From NCBI GenBank assembly GCA_009663005.1, contig CM018913.1:914921-927420 (forward strand): a stretch of 12,500 nt of DNA, given 5' to 3'. This document shows positions 8,810 through 12,500 of this stretch, piece by piece. The DNA is from Actinidia chinensis. Its lineage: Eukaryota; Streptophyta; Magnoliopsida; Ericales; Actinidiaceae. Every line of letters begins with the position of its first letter. Within the stretch, counting starts at the first letter, position 1. The position numbers and the translations under genes were made by a program. The notes beneath the pieces were generated by a model, which was not told the DNA's origin, did not search any database, and saw nothing but the letters and a program-made list of their open reading frames with translations.

Positions 8810-11205
8810 ATGGAGGTACCGGTTGTTTTTTTTCAGTGTTATAACAACAGATTATGGGGTCATCCGAGTGAGGAAATTGACCTCACTTTGCGATTAGGGT
8901 TGCCTAATCATCACAAAACAAGCCAAGAAGCTCCTCAAGGGGGCATAACTCCACAAAATTACATCGACATGAACATACCTAGATACTATAGTCAGGTATT
9001 TATCTCTCTCCTTGCATCAATCCTTAATTCAAATGCAGCCTATGATTGAATCCCGAGGCCACAAAAAATCTACGTGTAAGTGCACAAATTCAAATAAAGA
9101 CAGTTGTGGGACCTACTCCGAGATCTGTATGCACGTAGAAGGGGATAAGACGGGAAAAAAAATAAAACGGTTACTCAATAATGAAAATCCAAATGTATAT
9201 AAAATTCCAAACGAATTAAGGGGCTAATTTACGAGATCAACCATGTTGGGACCAGATCCATGGTGGTCCCGCCTCCCTCCGCCTCTAAGAGAATGATGCT
9301 AATTTACGTGATCAACCATAATTAGCTACAACGTGGGGACCACAAAAACCAGAGTCAAGATAGATCTTGCAATCGATTTTGATTTCTCATATTGAAGTCT
9401 ACTTTTGGAGAGTCTAACTTTTTAAGAGAACACAATCATTGTATTTTATTTGTTTTTACTAATTTTTTAATTTTATTCCTATAATTATTACGTTTGATTT
9501 TTTTAGTTGATTAGAATGTTAGTTAAATAATATATAAAAAAAGTAAATGAATAAAATTGTATATTTTTTTGTTGACTTTTTAACTTGGACATTCATTTTA
9601 AAACACTCCAAAATAAAATAATGGATCTTCAATTTGGGACGAAGGGAAACATAATTTCTTGCTCTAATTATCCTGATTATTGATCTTTTAATATAAAAAC
9701 ATATACAATTGTGTATGTGTATACGAGTAGCCTATTGATTCCCAAAAAAACAGTATATCATCATTGCCAGAAAGACTTTGCAGTTGACTGGTAATTTTTT
9801 TTGAATGGACAAAAATGTCCCTATTTAAGATTCTTAATTAATCTTACAGATTTGTCTGTTCGTAAATGATTCTAATTGCACCTCTAGTATTTTAGTGGAT
9901 ATATTCGAAACTGTGCCTTGGGTGTGCTGGGAAATTTGGTGTGTTTAGAATCCCTCCCAAAGGATTCATTGTAAATATCCTCCATAAAACAAAAATTAAA
10001 AAAAAGAAAAACTTTAGTGAAAACCCAAAAATTTCATTTAACCTGCTGAGCATGGTAAAATCCAATTTTATTAAAATTGATAAAAAAAATTTACGTCATG
10101 TAACTCACATATTACACGTGAACTACAAACAATTTTTTTTTAAAACTCTATATATAGCCTAATGACCGACTAATTTGGAGACTAATCCTATCGTTAACTA
10201 GCACCTATGAGGTTTCGAGCATGAATTGATAGCACTTGGGAGATTTCAAACATGAATTGATAGTACCTACGAGGTTTCGAACATAAGATCACGAAAAAGA
10301 GAACAGATTTCTAATCTCAGGCTTAGATCACCTAGCCAATTCTGATTTACAAACAAGTATCTTACCTTGACTTAATTTATATAATTTTATTTTAGCCTCT
10401 CAAGTATCTACATCATTTTACTTTGTGCCCCTCCATAATCTACATAATCTTACCTTGAACCCCCCATACACTTTCAATTCACGACTCATACTATCATCCA
10501 TAGTTAGAAAGAACACCTTTGTTTCTCAAAGCTATAGAGGCATTTTTGTTCAACTATTAAACAGGTTTTAGAGAATGGTGGGATTCAAAATGTTGGAGGA
10601 AATGACAATGTCAGGCTTTTGGAAAACTTCAACCACAGGCCATGGCCATTAATGCAACATAACCACCTCACTATCCCTAGTCCTGTCTTACAAGGAACTG
10701 ATCAGAAGAAATGTAAATCATGTGGAACCAAAGAAACTCCATTGTGGAGGAAAGGTCCTGACGGACCAAGAGTAAGTTACTTTTATCCCACTAGATTGCT
10801 AATTAATTGATTTTGTTGTTATTTTTCTTTGATACTTGTGTCTACATTTCCATTTTACTTTATACATTAAAGTGTGTTGTTTTTTGGACCGTACGACACA
10901 ACCTTCTCACAATAGTTTTGTCTTGTAGGGTTTGGATCCCACCGTGAGATCCAAATTCTTGTGAGAAGGATGTGTTCGGATTTGTAACTATTCTCATTAT
11001 TTTTTAGTTCTTATTTATTAATTTATTTATACTTGTTTCAATAACTATAGTTTTCGTTTTTTTTTTTTGCTGATCAAGCTACTAATTTTGGGGAGTTATA
11101 TTAACATTTAACCCTTTTCTCATTTTCCATGTTTTTGTGCTTTCATTTCAGACTTTATGTAATGGGTGTGGGCTGCGGTACTCCAGGGCTCTCAAAAAGC
11201 AGTGA
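8810..11205 (+). CDS. GATA-type zinc-finger transcription factor, 3 coding exons, 148 aa
   Basis: Coding exons are 8810-8995, 10565-10771 and 11152-11205, all phase 0, joining to 447 nt including TGA. The protein should act in the nucleus, binding WGATAR sites through one type IV finger, Cys-X2-Cys-X18-Cys-X2-Cys (Cys112, Cys115, Cys134, Cys137). The finger carries the family core TPLWRKGPDGPR and is split by an intron between Arg131 and Thr132. X18 spacing is the usual plant form. The N-terminus holds DLTLRLGL (residues 24-31); leucines 25, 27, 29 and 31 fit the LxLxL EAR pattern, suggesting co-repressor (TOPLESS-type) recruitment. Oddities: CNGCG replaces the usual plant CNACG, and only 11 residues follow the last cysteine, so the basic tail is short. 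The start at 8810 is the first ATG after the proposed UTR acceptor; an upstream in-frame ATG at 8735 would add 25 hydrophobic residues read from intron sequence. I cannot name the subfamily with confidence; a divergent, GATA29-like protein is possible. The gene looks intact. Confidence 0.88.
9223..9319. repeat. 22-bp direct repeat pair flanking a small hairpin
   Basis: GCTAATTTACGAGATCAACC... at 9223-9244 recurs at 9298-9319 with one mismatch (A/T), 75 bp apart. Between them GGGACCA (9249-9255) pairs with TGGTCCC (9264-9270). This may be a local duplication or a relic of an insertion; no coding content. Confidence 0.75.
9633..9647 (-). mobile_element. Stowaway-like MITE terminal sequence (one end only)
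   Basis: TTTGGGACGAAGGGA resembles the Stowaway terminal inverted repeat CTCCCTCCGTCCCA read in reverse, with one substitution inside the core and the outer end eroded. The AT-rich DNA to the left (about 9400-9630) would be the element body, but I could not find the matching left terminal repeat or TA duplication. A degraded MITE is possible but not proven. Confidence 0.3.
10201..10291. repeat. 31-bp tandem repeat, about three diverged copies
   Basis: Copies at 10201-10231, 10232-10262 and 10263-10291 share the pattern G(C/T)ACCTA(C/T)GAGGTTTCGA(A/G)CAT followed by GAATTGATA in the first two. The middle copy is the most diverged. Each holds a GTTTCGAAC-like core that reads like a tRNA B box on the minus strand. 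Confidence 0.85.
10201..10340 (-). mobile_element. Possible tRNA-derived SINE remnant
   Basis: On the minus strand TGGCTAGGTGA (about 10329-10339) resembles the Pol III A box TGGCNNAGTGG. About 50 nt downstream, TGTTCGAAACC (10272-10282) matches the B box GGTTCGANNCC except for one base. That order and spacing is what a tRNA-derived SINE head shows. The tandem 31-bp units follow. No poly(A)/poly(T) tail or target-site duplication was identified, so this is a tentative call. Confidence 0.3.
10772..11151 (+). other. Second coding intron of the GATA gene, splitting the zinc finger
   Basis: This 380-bp intron has a strong donor GTAAGT (10772-10777) and a pyrimidine-rich acceptor ending TTTCAG (11151). 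It separates the two cysteine pairs of the finger and contains a nested inverted repeat (10896-10975). An alternative acceptor-like TTGTAG ends at 10928, inside that structure. Confidence 0.85.
10896..10975. repeat. Nested inverted repeat in the zinc-finger intron
   Basis: The outer arms ACACAACCTTCTCACAA (10896-10912) and TTGTGAGAAGGATGTGT (10959-10975) pair at 16 of 17 positions. Inside, TTTGGATC (10931-10938) pairs perfectly with GATCCAAA (10948-10955). In RNA this folds as a two-part stem of 25 base-paired positions. It may be a small palindromic element insertion or a structured intron segment. Confidence 0.8.
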
Positions 11206-11440
11206 TGTTCATGGAATTGGAAAGTAAATTTGGAGCTATGCTTTTAGAGTTATTTTAATTTTAGCAAAACAAAATCTTGAAACTTGGATGATTTGGTTTG
11301 TTTCATTTGCTTGTTTGAAGTTCCAATTTTTATGGTTAGATTTTGAACCTACAATGAACAATGGCGGTGATATATGCATTGATCTTTCAAGATTATGATT
11401 GTCAAATCGATTTTATATTTTTTTCATGAATAATTTATGC

Positions 11441-11625
11441 ACAGTAATCTTAAAGATGTACGAATGTATTTCACATATGATAAGTCAACAAAATCGGACT
11501 AGACTGTAGGGTCCAATAGAATGTTTTTGTTAGCAGGACTATAGGAGTCCCAATTGGGCTTCCATTTTCATCCTTCTCCAACACAATGTTTGATTTGGGG
11601 TATATATAAGAATTTGATAAAAGGG
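11441..11625 (+). repeat. Diverged direct repeat, copy 1
   Basis: This copy matches 12106-12285 in the same orientation. Shared blocks in order: ACAG.AAT.TT.AAGATGTA, a GTCAACAAAA.C.GACTAG block, AGAATGT.TTTG.TAGCAG, CATTTTCATCCTTCTCCA and AATGTTTGATTT. Substitutions and short indels separate the copies, so the duplication is old. Confidence 0.8.
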
Positions 11626-11693
11626 TCATATTAATCTTTTTCATTTGAGAGAATATACACGTAAGCATAGCTTATCTGGCCATGTAGAAGTGG

Positions 11694-11775
11694 TAGTTCA
11701 GATTGAGAGATAACAGGTAGAAGACTAGAAGGGCTAGTTCCAGCTGAGAGATAACAAAGAGAGCAAAGTTGATTC
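11694..11775 (+). repeat. 41-bp tandem duplication, diverged
   Basis: TAGTTCAGATTGAGAGATAA begins at 11694 and a diverged copy, TAGTTCCAGCTGAGAGATAA, begins at 11735, a period of 41 bp. Similarity fades after the shared GAGAGATAACA. Nearby GGCCACAATGAAA and GGCCATAATGAAA flank a poly(T) run at about 11798-11812. Confidence 0.65.
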
Positions 11776-12025
11776 AGGAAGGCCACAATGAAAGGATTTT
11801 TTTTTTTTTTTGAATGGGCCATAATGAAATACGGAATTTATATGAAATTTTAAACAAATTAAAAAGGCTGCTATTACAATTTTGGTGGGTTCCATGTTAG
11901 AGAGAGAATAAACCGATTTAGGTGATTCATAATTGAATAACCAGAGCAAAGAGTGTAATCAGTTTTGATCTCTCTTAAAAAATTAAACTATAAATTTTTT
12001 GTTCTAATTATACTCATTACTAATC

Positions 12026-12045
12026 TATATTATATATATATATAT
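12026..12045. repeat. (TA)n microsatellite
   Basis: An almost pure TA dinucleotide tract of about ten units in non-coding DNA, likely length-variable. Confidence 0.85.
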
Positions 12046-12070
12046 TATTTGAAACAAAACAAGACTTTTG

Positions 12071-12099
12071 GCGCACGGTGCGCTCAAGCTGACAGCTTG
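12071..12099. repeat. Two adjacent short palindromes just before repeat copy 2
   Basis: GCGCAC-G-GTGCGC (12071-12083) and CAAGCT-GAC-AGCTTG (12085-12099) are each perfect 6-bp inverted repeats, separated by one base. They form a GC-rich island in AT-rich DNA directly left of the second repeat copy, so they may mark an insertion end. That link is inference. Confidence 0.7.
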
Positions 12100-12105
12100 C
12101 ATTAC

Positions 12106-12285
12106 ACAGCAATTTTGAAGATGTATAAACGTAACTAACATTTAGTGGATCAACAAAACCAGACTAGGCCGTGTAATCTAAGAGAATGTGTTTGGTAGCA
12201 GAACAATCATAGTCGGCATTGGGTTTTCATTTTCATCCTTCTCCATCTCAATGTTTGATTTTGGAGTACAGTTATAAAAGGTTGG
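12106..12285 (+). repeat. Diverged direct repeat, copy 2
   Basis: Same-orientation partner of 11441-11625, offset by about 660 bp. The best conserved part is the T/C-rich block around 12226-12262. Neither copy shows an ORF or RNA-gene feature. Confidence 0.8.
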
Positions 12286-12500
12286 GACTGAAATCGTGCC
12301 AAACTAGCATATTATTTTCAAAGATTAGAAGGTTGTTTTTTTATATCTGTGGCTTATTAAGGGCTTATATCTAACTGTCTTTTATCTAGTCTTTTATACA
12401 AAGGAATGAAGTTCTTACTGTTATTATGCCAAAAAACCAAAAACAATAGAACGTAATTTAGATATCGACTCCGGAACAGAAAAAAACCCGAGAACAAGTC

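Larger units (their letters stand above)
8996..10564 (+). other. Long first coding intron of the GATA gene
   Basis: This 1569-bp intron runs from GTATTT (8996) to a T/A-rich CAG acceptor (10562-10564). It has no coding content that I can support. It contains a 22-bp direct repeat pair, a short hairpin, a MITE-end-like sequence (9633-9647) and a 31-bp tandem repeat next to a possible SINE head (10201-10340). Confidence 0.75.
11206..12500. other. 3' flank of the GATA gene; non-coding, repeat-bearing
   Basis: After the GATA stop the sequence includes its 3' UTR (end not determinable; no clear AATAAA) and then AT-rich DNA without a gene that I can support on either strand. Minus-strand open frames here are short, low-complexity and without family features. 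The region holds the diverged direct repeat at 11441/12106, a 41-bp duplication, a (TA)n run and two small hairpins. Confidence 0.6.

Noticed and set aside
9012..9227. 71-codon plus-strand open frame with several cysteines
   Set aside because: Inside the first coding intron of the GATA gene; the cysteines do not form a zinc-finger pattern and no splice signals support it.
9941..10162. 73-codon Lys/Asn-rich open frame
   Set aside because: Low-complexity AT-rich intron sequence with no domain.
10272..10338. Possible functional tRNA gene on the minus strand
   Set aside because: A- and B-box-like sequences exist but no cloverleaf with acceptor and anticodon stems can be drawn; recorded only as a possible SINE remnant.
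11471..11949. Cluster of short minus-strand open frames downstream of the GATA gene
   Set aside because: Overlapping, low-complexity frames over a repeat region, without start context, splice structure or family resemblance.

Overview
This window is nuclear DNA from a flowering plant, most likely a eudicot. The support is AT-rich intergenic and intronic DNA, GT-AG introns with T-rich 3' ends, and two interrupted protein-coding genes of plant type. There is also an LTR-retrotransposon fragment with the plant initiator-Met-tRNA primer-binding site. I found no bacterial operon, CRISPR array, rRNA or intact tRNA gene.

Layout. 1-457: upstream region of the first gene, with a perfect 20-bp palindrome at 361-380. 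458-6067 (+): an 11-exon gene for a NOC2/REBELOTE-family nucleolar protein. The exons join in frame to 728 codons plus a stop. Its 1.85-kb second intron carries an antisense LTR-retrotransposon remnant: an LTR at 1856-2118, a primer-binding site at 1842-1853 and a broken gag region. 6068-8350: 3' region and AT-rich intergenic DNA with no gene that I can support. 8351-11205 (+): a small GATA zinc-finger transcription factor gene with a TATA box, an inferred 5'-UTR intron and three coding exons (148 aa). Its N-terminus carries an EAR-like leucine motif and its single zinc finger lies at the extreme C-terminus. Its 1.57-kb first coding intron and 380-bp second coding intron hold small repeats, a possible SINE, a MITE-end-like sequence and a long hairpin. 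11206-12500: non-coding DNA with a diverged direct repeat of about 180 bp and several smaller repeats.

The two genes lie head to tail, about 2.3 kb apart, and need not be functionally linked. One is a housekeeping ribosome-biogenesis factor and the other a probable developmental regulator. I see no convincing new multi-gene system. The points most worth a second look are the atypical GATA protein, the back-to-back acceptor/donor at NOC2 exon 7, the weak NOC2 first donor beside a CT microsatellite, and the transposon-derived structures in the introns. All splice sites were assigned by eye from reading frame, GT-AG signals and family similarity. No transcript evidence or database search was available.
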